Origin: Streptomyces sp. Alt3
Lineage (GTDB): Bacteria > Actinomycetota > Actinomycetes > Streptomycetales > Streptomycetaceae
Direction of reading: 5' to 3'
NCBI RefSeq assembly: GCF_030719215.1
Contig: NZ_CP120983.1
Location: 7,812,001-7,876,000 of the forward strand
DNA: 64,000 nucleotides
The notes below the pieces were generated by a model, which was given only the letters and a program-made list of their open reading frames with translations, had not been told where the DNA came from and ran no database searches. Both the position numbers and the translations under genes were made by a program. How positions within the stretch are numbered: position 1 is the first letter of the stretch; every line of letters starts with the position of its first letter. This document shows, piece by piece, positions 1 to 7,713 of this stretch.

Positions 1-1
1 G

Positions 2-856
2 GTCTGGCTCCCCGACTCCGAGCGCTTCGCCCGCTACCTGCGGCCCGACGAACTCCACACCGCCTTCAACTTCAACTTCCTGGCCTGCCCCTGGGACGCC
101 GGGCTGCTGCGCTCCGCGATCGACGACACGCTCGCCGAGCACGCCCCCGTGGGAGCCCCCGCCACCTGGGTGCTGTGCAACCACGACGTCACCCGCACGG
201 TCACCCGCTACGGACGTGAGGAGACCGGCTTCGACTTCGCCGCCAAGGTCTTCGGCACACCCACCGACCTGGCGCTCGGCACGCGCAGGGCGCGGGCGGC
301 GGCCCTGCTCTCCCTGGCGCTGCCCGGCGCCGTCTACCTCTACCAGGGCGAGGAGCTGGGGCTGCCGGAGGCCGACATCCCCCGCGACCGCATCGAGGAC
401 CCGATGCACCTGCGCTCCGGCGGCGTCGACCCGGGGAGGGACGGCTGCCGGGTCCCCCTGCCCTGGTCCGCCGCGGAGCCGTACGCCGGCTTCGGGTCCA
501 CCGTCGAACCCTGGCTCCCGCAGCCGGCGTCCTGGGCCTCGTACGCGGCCGACGAGCAGGACACCGACCCCGGCTCCATGCTGACCCTCTACCGGGAGGC
601 GCTGCGGCTGCGCCGCGCCGAGCCGGGCTTCGCCGCCGCGCCCGGCGAGACCTCGGACGGAAGGCTGAACTGGCTTCCGTCGGCCCCGGGCGTCCTCGCG
701 TTCACGCGCACCCACGGCCTGATCTGTGTCGTCAACCTCTCGGGGAGCCCGGCCCCGCTCCCCGAGCACGACGAGATCCTGCTGACCAGTGCCCCGCTCG
801 ACGGCTCGGGCCTGCTGCCCGACGACACCGCGGTCTGGCTGCGCCTGACGCGATAG
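2..856 (+). CDS. Alpha-glucosidase, GH13 family (3' part only)
   Basis: This is the C-terminal 284 residues of a cytoplasmic exo-acting GH13 alpha-glucosidase, which hydrolyses alpha-linked gluco-oligosaccharides such as maltose or isomaltose. The reading frame is open from the window edge, so the start and the catalytic Asp/Glu lie upstream. Visible are the FNFNFL stretch, the conserved region IV motif NHDVTR at residues 60-65, which carries the transition-state His and Asp, and the usual small all-beta C-terminal domain. In Streptomyces such genes often follow a malEFG-type sugar transporter, but that region is outside the window. The sequence alone does not settle substrate preference (alpha-1,4 or alpha-1,6). 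Confidence 0.88.
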   Translation, partial: VWLPDSERFARYLRPDELHTAFNFNFLACPWDAGLLRSAIDDTLAEHAPVGAPATWVLCNHDVTRTVTRYGREETGFDFAAKVFGTPTDLALGTRRARAAALLSLALPGAVYLYQGEELGLPEADIPRDRIEDPMHLRSGGVDPGRDGCRVPLPWSAAEPYAGFGSTVEPWLPQPASWASYAADEQDTDPGSMLTLYREALRLRRAEPGFAAAPGETSDGRLNWLPSAPGVLAFTRTHGLICVVNLSGSPAPLPEHDEILLTSAPLDGSGLLPDDTAVWLRLTR

Positions 857-888
857 CGGAGGGACCCGGGCTGCGGCACAGTGGTCGT

Positions 889-1206
889 ATGGACGACCTC
901 AACGCTCTCGCCGACGAGCACCTGGCCGCGGCCCGGGCCAACGCGCACGGGCGCAGCGCGCATCTGCTGCTGCGCCAGGAGCCACTGCGGCAGACGGTGA
1001 TCGCACTGACCGGGGGATCCGCCCTCGACGAGCACAACGCACCGCCCGCCGCGTCGCTCCAGGTGCTGCGCGGTACGGTCCGGCTCACCGCAGGCTCCGG
1101 GGACGTGGACCTCACGGCGGGCGGACTGCACGCCATTCCCCAGGAGCGGCACGGGCTCCTCGCCCTGGAGGACGCGGTGGTGCTGCTCACCGCCGTGAAC
1201 GACTGA
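889..1206 (+). CDS. Small cupin-domain protein
   Basis: A 105-residue single-domain beta-barrel protein of the cupin type. The pattern of alternating hydrophobic strands, the LRGTVRLTAG segment and the HAIPQERHGLLALEDAVVLL ending match small stand-alone cupins. The first cupin motif lacks a complete set of metal-binding His residues (an EHN is present near residue 45), so metal binding is uncertain. It starts 32 bases after the alpha-glucosidase on the same strand and could be cotranscribed. Function is unknown; small cupins of this kind are usually ligand- or metal-binding proteins without assigned substrate. Confidence 0.72.
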   Translation: MDDLNALADEHLAAARANAHGRSAHLLLRQEPLRQTVIALTGGSALDEHNAPPAASLQVLRGTVRLTAGSGDVDLTAGGLHAIPQERHGLLALEDAVVLLTAVND

Positions 1207-1327
1207 GCCGACCTGGAGTACACCCGCGGGATCGAGGCATGAGAGAAAGGGAGACAACGGGGACGCCGGGCACACCGGTGACGGCGTCCTGCGCGTCACC
1301 TTTTCCTACGTCCCCCGGAGTACCCGC

Positions 1328-2236
1328 GTGCCCAGCAGGACCGACGAACCCGTCGCGGAACGAACCGCGCCCCCGGCCGGGGACACACCGCGCAGGCGCT
1401 GGCGCACCGCTCTGCGCCGCACCCCCGTATCACTCTGGAACGACGACGTCTCCGACTGGGCCGCGGCCCTGACCTACTACGCCATCCTCGCGCTGCTCCC
1501 GGCGCTGCTCGTCACCGTGTCCGTCATCGGGCTGGCCAACCCCGGCGCCACGAACGCCCTGATCGCCGACATCACGGCCTTCGCGCCGGCCGAGTCCGGT
1601 GCGGCCCTGCGCCGGCCCCTGGAAGCGGCCACCCACGAACGCAGTGCCGTCTGGCTCCTCGTGGTCACGGGCAGCGTGAGCGCCGTGTGGTCCGCGTCGA
1701 GCTATCTGGCCGTCTTCCGCAGGGCGATGCACGCCATGCACCGGGTGAAGGACACCAGGCCCCCGCTGCGCCAGGCGCACATCATCGTGGCCTCGGCCGT
1801 CGGACTGCTCGTCCTGCTGATGGCGAGCGCCTTCGCCCTCGTGCTCACCGGTCCCCTCGCGCGCTGGCTCGGCCGCCTGCTGGGGCTCGCACAGGCCGGC
1901 GAGACGCTGTGGGCCGGCCTCAAGTGGCCCGTGCTGCTGTGCCTGGTCGCCTGTCTCATCGTGGGCCTCTTCAGCACCGGCCCGCGGTCCGCGCGCGGGC
2001 TGCGGCAGGGGCTGCCGGGCGGGGTCCTCGCCGCGTTCCTCTGGCTGGTGGCCTCGGCGGGATTCGCGCTCTACGCGACCCACATCGGGAGCTACAGCCG
2101 TCTCTACGGCTCCCTGGCCGGCCTGGTCGTCTTCCTCATCTGGATCTGGTTCACCAATCTGGCGCTCCTGACCGGCGCCCAGTTCAACGTCGAGCTGGCC
2201 CGCTCCCACGACGATTCCCGGAAGGCGGCGCCCTGA
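1328..2236 (+). CDS. YihY/BrkB family inner-membrane protein
   Basis: A 302-residue polytopic membrane protein of the YihY/virulence factor BrkB family (once misnamed ribonuclease BN). It has a basic N-terminal tail, then about six hydrophobic segments; the conserved WNDDVSDWAAALTYYAILALLPALL entry helix and the C-terminal LVVFLIWIWFTNLALLTGAQFNVEL helix are diagnostic (quoted here only as short anchors WNDDVSDWAAALTYY and FTNLALLTGAQFN). The start chosen is GTG at 1328, because the next in-frame starts would cut the family N-terminus. Transport or structural roles have been proposed for the family, but no substrate is established. It ends 12 bases before the palindrome at 2249. Confidence 0.88.
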   Translation: MPSRTDEPVAERTAPPAGDTPRRRWRTALRRTPVSLWNDDVSDWAAALTYYAILALLPALLVTVSVIGLANPGATNALIADITAFAPAESGAALRRPLEAATHERSAVWLLVVTGSVSAVWSASSYLAVFRRAMHAMHRVKDTRPPLRQAHIIVASAVGLLVLLMASAFALVLTGPLARWLGRLLGLAQAGETLWAGLKWPVLLCLVACLIVGLFSTGPRSARGLRQGLPGGVLAAFLWLVASAGFALYATHIGSYSRLYGSLAGLVVFLIWIWFTNLALLTGAQFNVELARSHDDSRKAAP

Positions 2237-2248
2237 GAGGCCGCAGGG

Positions 2249-2274
2249 CCCTTGTGGGAGCGCTCCCACAAGGG
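2249..2274. promoter_or_regulatory. 26-bp perfect palindrome containing a CebR-type operator
   Basis: The 26 bases form a perfect, loop-less palindrome with its axis between 2261 and 2262. Its core, TGGGAGCGCTCCCA at 2255-2268, equals the known 14-bp operator of CebR, the LacI-family repressor of cellobiose/cellulose utilisation in Streptomyces. It sits in the 51-base gap before the GNAT gene at 2288, and its right edge touches the ribosome-binding sequence (GGGTGAGGA). A loop-less palindrome is a poor RNA terminator, so an operator is the better reading. Regulation itself is inferred. Confidence 0.75.
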
Positions 2275-2287
2275 TGAGGATGGCCCG

Positions 2288-2980
2288 ATGAACCGGACCG
2301 CGTACGTACGCCCCTACCGACCCGCCGACCAGGAGGCCCTCGCGGAGATCTGCGTCCGCACGGCCGACAACGGCGGCGACAGCACGCATCTGTACCCCGA
2401 CCCCGGACTGATGCCCGCCCTGTTCGCCGAGCCCTACGCCCACCTCGGACCGGAGCTGACCTTCGTCCTGGACGACGGCTCCGGACGCGCGGTCGGCTAC
2501 GTCCTGGGGACCTCGGACACGAAGGCGTTCGTGGCCGACTTCCGCGAGATCTGGCTGCCCCGCGTGACGGACCGCTTTCCCGAGCCCGAGGGGGAACCGG
2601 AGACGCTCACCGAGGCGATGACGGCTCTTCTGTACCGTCCCGAGCGCATGGTCCTCCCGGAGCTGGAGGACCACCCCGCGCACCTGCACATCGACCTGCT
2701 GCCGCCGTGGCAGCGAAAGGGGCACGGCAGGGAGCTGATGGGCGCCTTCCTGGACGCCCTGCACCGGAAGGGCGTCCAGGCAGTCCATCTGTCGATGCTG
2801 ACGGCGAACACCCTGGCCAGGGCCTTCTACGACCGGCTCGGATTCCATGTGATCGACGTGCCCGATCCCGGGCCGCTCACCTATCTGGGGCGCTCCACCG
2901 GGGGTGTGGAACCGGTGAGCTGGGCAGGTAGTGGATGGCGAGCCGGGGAGAGCGCCCAGGCCGCCGGTTCGGAGGGGTGA
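2288..2980 (+). CDS. GNAT-family N-acetyltransferase
   Basis: A 230-residue GNAT protein. The acetyl-CoA-binding signature is at about residues 137-150 (LLPPWQRKGHGRELM, the Q/RxxGxG/A loop), followed by NTLARAFYDRLGF, the typical motif B end. The N-terminal half (RPYRPADQEALAEICVRT, then LYPDPGLMPALFAEPY) resembles the acetyltransferase-like domain found beside O-GlcNAc hydrolases and its stand-alone Streptomyces relatives; this is from memory, not an alignment. ATG 2288 is preferred over an upstream in-frame ATG at 2252 because the latter would start inside the palindrome and lacks a ribosome-binding site. The palindrome upstream suggests sugar-responsive control. The acetyl acceptor is unknown. 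Confidence 0.82.
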   Translation: MNRTAYVRPYRPADQEALAEICVRTADNGGDSTHLYPDPGLMPALFAEPYAHLGPELTFVLDDGSGRAVGYVLGTSDTKAFVADFREIWLPRVTDRFPEPEGEPETLTEAMTALLYRPERMVLPELEDHPAHLHIDLLPPWQRKGHGRELMGAFLDALHRKGVQAVHLSMLTANTLARAFYDRLGFHVIDVPDPGPLTYLGRSTGGVEPVSWAGSGWRAGESAQAAGSEG

Positions 2981-2985
2981 GCGGC

Positions 2986-3864
2986 ATGACCGAGCAGAGC
3001 GCGTGGAGCTTCGCGGACGACCGGGGCCGGCTGGCGGTCGCCGACCGCAGGCCGTCCAGGGTGCTCGCGTACGCCCAGGCGGGAGCGACGCTGTGGGACT
3101 ACGGGATACGCCCGGAGGGAATCTTCGGCTCGGGCCACGACGGGGCGGAGCCCGACCGGGCGAAGACGGGCACGCTCCCGCTGGACTCGGTGGACTACCG
3201 GGGCGCGGGCGACGACCTGGACGTGGACACCCTGTTACGCGGCAGGCCCGACCTCGTCGTCGCCGTCAGCTACGGCCACGGCCAGCTCTACGGACTGGAC
3301 CCGGACACCGCCAAGCACCTGGAGGAGAGCGTCCCGGTCGTCGTGATCGACGTGGGCCAGGTGCGCACCCTCGACCGGGTCGCCGAGCGGTTCGCCGAGC
3401 TGGCCCGTTCGCTCGGGGGCGCACCGGTCGCGGACGCCGCGGACGAGCTGCACGCCGCCCGTGAACGGCTCCGCGCGGCCGTCCGCACGGCACCCGGCAG
3501 CCCCAGGGTGCTGGCCCTGTCTCCCGCCGGCCAGGAGAAGGCGTACGCCGCCCGCCCCCAGATGTGGCCCGAGCTGCGGGTCCTGGCCGAGCTGGGTGTC
3601 GCCCTGGTGTCCCCGCCCGACGGAGCGGGCGTCAACTGGGCCACCGTCGACTGGGAGGCCGCGGCGGCCCTGGAGCCCGACGTAGTCCTGGCGGACATCC
3701 GGTCCAACGCCGTCCCGCTCGACGAGGTGGCGGCACCGGCCTGGGAGCCGGCCCGGCGTCACGCGCGGACCGTGCCGTGGAATCCGGAGCCCCTGTGCAG
3801 TCCGCAGGCCCACGCGCGCTTCCTCGTCCTCGTGGCCGACGCCTTGGAGGAGGCGGGCGGCTGA
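2986..3864 (+). CDS. Periplasmic-binding-like protein of the TroA/FepB class, no signal peptide
   Basis: A 292-residue protein with the two-lobed fold of metal-siderophore or cobalamin binding proteins: an N-terminal lobe with VLAYAQAGATLWDYGI and the RPDLVVAVSYG strand, a long bridging helix with TLDRVAERFAELA, and a C-terminal lobe with EPDVVLADIRS. ATG 2986 follows a strong GGAGGGG site that overlaps the end of the GNAT gene. There is no signal peptide and no lipobox Cys, so unlike the BtuF-type protein at 7714 it would stay in the cytoplasm or be membrane-tethered by a partner. No permease or ATPase adjoins it. Ligand unknown. Confidence 0.75.
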   Translation: MTEQSAWSFADDRGRLAVADRRPSRVLAYAQAGATLWDYGIRPEGIFGSGHDGAEPDRAKTGTLPLDSVDYRGAGDDLDVDTLLRGRPDLVVAVSYGHGQLYGLDPDTAKHLEESVPVVVIDVGQVRTLDRVAERFAELARSLGGAPVADAADELHAARERLRAAVRTAPGSPRVLALSPAGQEKAYAARPQMWPELRVLAELGVALVSPPDGAGVNWATVDWEAAAALEPDVVLADIRSNAVPLDEVAAPAWEPARRHARTVPWNPEPLCSPQAHARFLVLVADALEEAGG

Positions 3865-3995
3865 GCACCGCGCACGGCGGGCACGGCGGAGGTGTCCTGC
3901 TCCGTACGGACGCCCCCGGATCGCGCGGGCCGCCGCCCTTGGCGAGGCTGGCCCGGAGCCGGGACGCGAGATCCCCCGTACTTCCAGGAGCACAG

Positions 3996-4259
3996 ATGCA
4001 ACAGGACAAGCACCCGTCGTACCGTCCCGTGGTCTTCCGTGACCGTTCCGCCGGGTACGCCTTCCTGACCCGGTCCACCGCGTCGAGCGAGCAGACGATC
4101 GACTGGGACGACGGCAACAGCTACCCGGTCATCGACGTGGAGATCTCCGCCGAGAGTCACCCGTTCTTCACCGGCAAGGCGCGGGTCGTCGACACCGAGG
4201 GCCAGGTCGCGAAGTTCGAGCGGCGGTACGGGGACGAAGGGGGCAAGGGCGCCTCCTGA
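3996..4259 (+). CDS. rpmE2: 50S ribosomal protein L31 type B
   Basis: An 87-residue large-subunit ribosomal protein. MQQDKHPSYRPVVFRD, followed by GYAFLTRST, WDDGN and HPFFTGKARVVDTEGQVAKF, matches the type B (YkgM-like) L31. There are no Cys residues, so it is the zinc-free form that replaces the zinc-binding L31 when zinc is scarce. A GGAG site precedes ATG 3996. In many Streptomyces this paralogue is repressed by Zur; I see no AT-rich Zur-like inverted repeat in the 130 bases upstream. Neighbouring genes are unrelated in function. Confidence 0.93.
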   Translation: MQQDKHPSYRPVVFRDRSAGYAFLTRSTASSEQTIDWDDGNSYPVIDVEISAESHPFFTGKARVVDTEGQVAKFERRYGDEGGKGAS

Positions 4260-4374
4260 GCCCCCGGGTCCCCCGGGGGACCGTTCCCGGGGCACAATCG
4301 CCGGGCAGTGTGTCCCGTGACAGACGTGCTCCGCGCGGGCACCCCCGCCCGATCCCTCCAGGAGACCCGCCCCC

Positions 4375-5325
4375 ATGCCCGACAGCCCCGCCCTGCTGGT
4401 CATCGGCGAATGCGTCGCCGACATCGTCCGGCGGCCGGGCGTCCCGGACCGGACGCATCCCGGCGGCAGCCCCGCGAACGTCGCGTACGGGCTGGCCAGG
4501 CTGGGCCGGCGGACCACCTTGATCACCGAGCTGGGCCCGGACCCCGACGGGCGGCTGATCGGGGAACACCTGGCGTCCGCCGGTGTGCGGGTCCTGACGG
4601 ACGGGTCCGGAGCGCCCACTCCCACCGCCACGGTCGGACTCGACGACGAGGGCCGGGCCACGTACGGCTTCGAGATCACCTGGACGCTCGGCCCGGTGGA
4701 GCGTGGTGGGGAGCCGCCCCGCCACGTCCACACCGGGTCCGTCGCCACCACTCTGGAGCCCGGCGCGGGCACCGTGCTGGATCTCGTCCGGTCACTCCGG
4801 GAGCGGGCGACCGTCAGCTACGACCCCAACGTGCGCCCCGCACTGATGGGTGACCACGCCCGCGCGGTGCGGCAGGCCGAACGCTTCGTCGCGCTGAGCG
4901 ACGTCGTCAAGGCCAGCGACGAGGACCTGCGGTGGCTGTATCCGCAGGAGGCACCGCAGGCGGCTGCCGAGCGGTGGCTGCGTTCCGGGCCGGCGGTCGT
5001 CCTGCTGACCGAGGGTGCCGCCGGTGCGACGGCGTTCCTGCCGGGCTCGGCGGTGAGCACCGGCGCGCCGCCCGTCCGGATCGCGGACACGGTGGGAGCG
5101 GGCGACGCCTTCATGTCCGGTGCCCTGCACGCGCTGGCTTCGTACGGACTGCTCGGAGCGGAGGGCCGCGCGGGGCTGCGCTCCCTGGACACCACCGTCC
5201 TCGGCGACGTGCTGCGCCATGCCGTCGCCTCGGCCGCCGTGACCGTCGCGCGTGCGGGCGCCCTGCCTCCCGACCGGGAGGAGCTGGACGCCGCCCTGGC
5301 GGGTGGGTCCGTCCCCGAGCGGTAG
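4375..5325 (+). CDS. PfkB-family sugar kinase (fructokinase-like)
   Basis: A 316-residue ribokinase/PfkB-family kinase that phosphorylates a sugar with ATP in the cytoplasm. The N-terminal motif GGSPANVAYGLARLG (residues 28-42) and the second signature DTVGAGDAFMSG at about 238-249, holding the catalytic Asp and the anion hole, are both intact. The SYDPNVRPAL segment is typical of fructokinase-like members. ATG 4375 has a GGAGA site nine bases upstream. No transporter or isomerase adjoins, so fructose is only the most likely substrate. Confidence 0.88.
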   Translation: MPDSPALLVIGECVADIVRRPGVPDRTHPGGSPANVAYGLARLGRRTTLITELGPDPDGRLIGEHLASAGVRVLTDGSGAPTPTATVGLDDEGRATYGFEITWTLGPVERGGEPPRHVHTGSVATTLEPGAGTVLDLVRSLRERATVSYDPNVRPALMGDHARAVRQAERFVALSDVVKASDEDLRWLYPQEAPQAAAERWLRSGPAVVLLTEGAAGATAFLPGSAVSTGAPPVRIADTVGAGDAFMSGALHALASYGLLGAEGRAGLRSLDTTVLGDVLRHAVASAAVTVARAGALPPDREELDAALAGGSVPER

Positions 5326-5371
5326 TCGCGTGCAGGGTGTCCTCGCCCGTACCCCGGTCGTTTATTTCGTT

Positions 5372-7216
5372 ATGACCGTGACCCTTACCGACACCGCCCC
5401 ACCGTCCACGACCGACCAGCTGACCGGTGTCCTCCTCGGCCCGGAGTACCGCCGCGAACACGGCTTCTGGCAGCGGCTGATCAGTACAGAACCGTTCCGC
5501 CGCCCCGCCGGCGGAACGCCGGAGGAGCGGCTGGAGCTCGCCTACGAACGGCTGCGGATCCTCAACCGGGCCCTCGACAGCGGAGCACGGCTCGCCGCCG
5601 ACCCACGGGCGCTGGCCGCCCTGCACGCCTGGCTCGGCCCGGTGGACCCCGCACTGACCACCGTGGCGGGCATCCACTACAACCTCTTCCTCGGCAGCCT
5701 CCTCGATCACGACGGCGTCGGCAGCCGCGACCTGTCGGACTACCTGACGATGCGGCGCATCGGCACCTTCCTCTGCACGGAGGTGGCGCACGGCAACAAC
5801 GCGACGGCCATGGAGACCACCGCGACGTACGACCGTGAACGGGACGGCTTCGTCCTGCACACACCGAACGCGGGCGCGCAGAAGTTCATGCCCAACACCA
5901 GCCCCGCGGGCGGAGCCAAGACCGGACTGGTCGCGGCGCGGCTGGCGGCCGACGGCGCGGACCACGGGGTGCGCCTCTTCCTGGTGCCGCTCACCGACGG
6001 TGAACAGGCGCTCCCGGGGGTCCGGGTGCGTCGGCTGCCCGCCCGCATGGGCAGCCCGGTGGACCACTGCCTGACCTCGTTCGACCGGCTGTTCGTGGCG
6101 CGGGACGCCCTGCTGGGATCCGGTGAGGAGGGAGAGGCCGAGGGGGAGTTCAGGACGGAACCGGGGGACCGGCGCCGGCGTTTCCTGACCTCGATCGGGC
6201 GGGTCACCCCCGGCCGGATCGCCATGAGCGCCTGCGCGGCCGGATCGGCCCGCGCGACCCTCGCGGTGGCCGTGCGCTACGGCGGCCACCGGCTGATCTC
6301 CGGCAGCCGCGGCGCGCCGCCCGTGCCGGTCAACGCCCACCGGACCCACCACGGGCCGCTCGCCTCGGCCATGGCCACCGTCTTCGCCATGACCCTGCTG
6401 TACCGCAGGGCGCAGGAGCGGTGGGAATCGTGTACGGACGACGAGAGCCGGGCCGAAGCGGGGACCCTCGTCGATGTCGCCAAGGCGTGGATCACCTGGC
6501 GGGCCCGCGACGTCATCGTGGAGAGCCGTGAACGCTGCGGCGCCCAGGCACTGCTCGAGAACAACGGCATGACCGAACTCGTCACGGGAGTGGAAGGGGC
6601 CATCACCGCGGAGGGCGACAACATCGCCCTCTACACCAAGGCGGCCGCCGACATGATCTTCGCCGCGGAGCCCGGCGGAGCGGACACCCCGGCCCCGCAC
6701 ACCGGTGACCTGACAGACCCGCGCTTCCTCGGGGCGCTCCTCGCCTCGGTCCAGGGCATCTGGTTCGCCCGGGCCAGGGAACGCGTGCTGCTGGCGTCCG
6801 AGGCCGACGCCCTCGGACGCTGGAACGCGGCCTCGGGCCACGCGCTGCGCGGGGTCGAGGCCTATGCGTACCGGGAGGCCGCCGCGGCCTACGCCGAGGA
6901 ACGCGCCGCACTGCCCGAAGGAGCCGCGAAGGACCGGCTGAGCGAGCTCGAGCGCCTGTTCGCCGTCGAGTGGGTGGCCCGCAACAGCGGTGATCTGCTG
7001 GCCGCCGGTCTCCTGAGCGGCGATCAGGTCGAGGCCCTGGCGCGGTACGCCGAGGAACTGATCACCGCCGTCGCCGCGCACGCACCGCAGCTGGCCGACT
7101 CCTTCGCCCTGCCCGAGGCGCTGCTGGCCGACTGGCCGATCGCCGGCCCCGGCTACGCCGACGCGTACGACGACCCCGAGGGCCCGTGGAACACCGGCGC
7201 GGCGGACGCCCGGTGA
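5372..7216 (+). CDS. Acyl-CoA dehydrogenase/oxidase family flavoenzyme
   Basis: A 614-residue FAD enzyme of the acyl-CoA oxidase branch, longer than the roughly 380-residue acyl-CoA dehydrogenases because it carries an extra C-terminal helical domain. Seen are CTEVAHGNNATAMET (flavin and substrate loop), the helical domain with NAHRTHHGPLASAMATVF, and CGAQALLENNGMTELV before ITAEGDN, the FAD-binding ending of the family. It would oxidise a fatty or branched acyl-CoA at the alpha-beta position. ATG 5372 is chosen because upstream sequence loses similarity; no ribosome-binding site is evident, and the T-rich stretch at 5361 suggests a promoter close to a leaderless start. The last bases overlap the small gene at 7213. 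Confidence 0.86.
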   Translation: MTVTLTDTAPPSTTDQLTGVLLGPEYRREHGFWQRLISTEPFRRPAGGTPEERLELAYERLRILNRALDSGARLAADPRALAALHAWLGPVDPALTTVAGIHYNLFLGSLLDHDGVGSRDLSDYLTMRRIGTFLCTEVAHGNNATAMETTATYDRERDGFVLHTPNAGAQKFMPNTSPAGGAKTGLVAARLAADGADHGVRLFLVPLTDGEQALPGVRVRRLPARMGSPVDHCLTSFDRLFVARDALLGSGEEGEAEGEFRTEPGDRRRRFLTSIGRVTPGRIAMSACAAGSARATLAVAVRYGGHRLISGSRGAPPVPVNAHRTHHGPLASAMATVFAMTLLYRRAQERWESCTDDESRAEAGTLVDVAKAWITWRARDVIVESRERCGAQALLENNGMTELVTGVEGAITAEGDNIALYTKAAADMIFAAEPGGADTPAPHTGDLTDPRFLGALLASVQGIWFARARERVLLASEADALGRWNAASGHALRGVEAYAYREAAAAYAEERAALPEGAAKDRLSELERLFAVEWVARNSGDLLAAGLLSGDQVEALARYAEELITAVAAHAPQLADSFALPEALLADWPIAGPGYADAYDDPEGPWNTGAADAR

Positions 7217-7383
7217 GCGCCCCGCGTACGGAACAGGCGATGGGACGCCGGCTCGGCGAGCGCCTGGAGATCCTGGGACTGCGTGCCGTCCTGCTGGCCT
7301 ACTGGGGCACGACGTCCGTGCTCGCCCGCTGTGGCGGGAAGCCGCAGAGCGACGGCGGCGAATCGGTTCACCCCAAGCGCTGA
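7213..7383 (+). CDS. Small hypothetical protein
   Basis: A possible 56-residue protein whose GTG start overlaps the stop of the oxidase gene (GTGA), implying translational coupling. It has one moderately hydrophobic stretch (LGLRAVLLAYWGTTSVLA) and a basic N-terminus, so it could be membrane-associated. I do not recognise a family. Support is the overlap and reasonable codon use only. Confidence 0.4.
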   Translation: MSAPRTEQAMGRRLGERLEILGLRAVLLAYWGTTSVLARCGGKPQSDGGESVHPKR

Positions 7384-7479
7384 CCCGCCCGACGGCCGTC
7401 ACCGGTACGGAAGGGAGCGGTCCGCGCCCGCCGACCGGCGACGGCCCAGGAGGCCGGCGACACGCCGCGTGATAGCTTG

Positions 7480-7650
7480 CAGGCGCCAGTCACACTCCAC
7501 GTGGAGTCAGGGAATCCGGTGCGAATCCGGAGCTGACGCGCAGCGGTGAGGGGGACGGGCGGGGCCACAGCCACTGGGACACCCTCGGGTGCACCGGGAA
7601 GGCGCTCCGTCCGGACGAACCCGAGTCCGAAGACCTGCTGGCACCCGCTT
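7480..7650 (+). ncRNA. Cobalamin riboswitch
   Basis: A class I adenosylcobalamin-type riboswitch. The conserved element GGAATCCGGTGCGAATCCGG (7511-7530), the GCTGACGCGCAGCGGTGAGG core, the GCCACTG element near 7570 and the B12-box region GAGTCCGAAGACCTGCTGGC (7623-7642) occur in the expected order. Just after it, CCGCT and AGCGG (about 7646-7664) can form a hairpin, a candidate expression platform before the gene at 7714. By analogy with other bacterial B12 switches it should turn off btuFCD when B12 is abundant. Ends are approximate. Confidence 0.96.
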
Positions 7651-7713
7651 CCGGACCGGGAGCGGAACACTGTAGCGGGCTCCGCGCTTGAGCCCAGAGA
7701 CGCCGAGGGACTC

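Noticed and set aside
3866..3995. Zur operator upstream of the L31 type B gene
   Set aside because: No AT-rich inverted repeat of the expected kind is present.
5111..7402. Minus-strand open frame of 763 codons
   Set aside because: Antisense to the acyl-CoA oxidase-like gene, which has clear family motifs.
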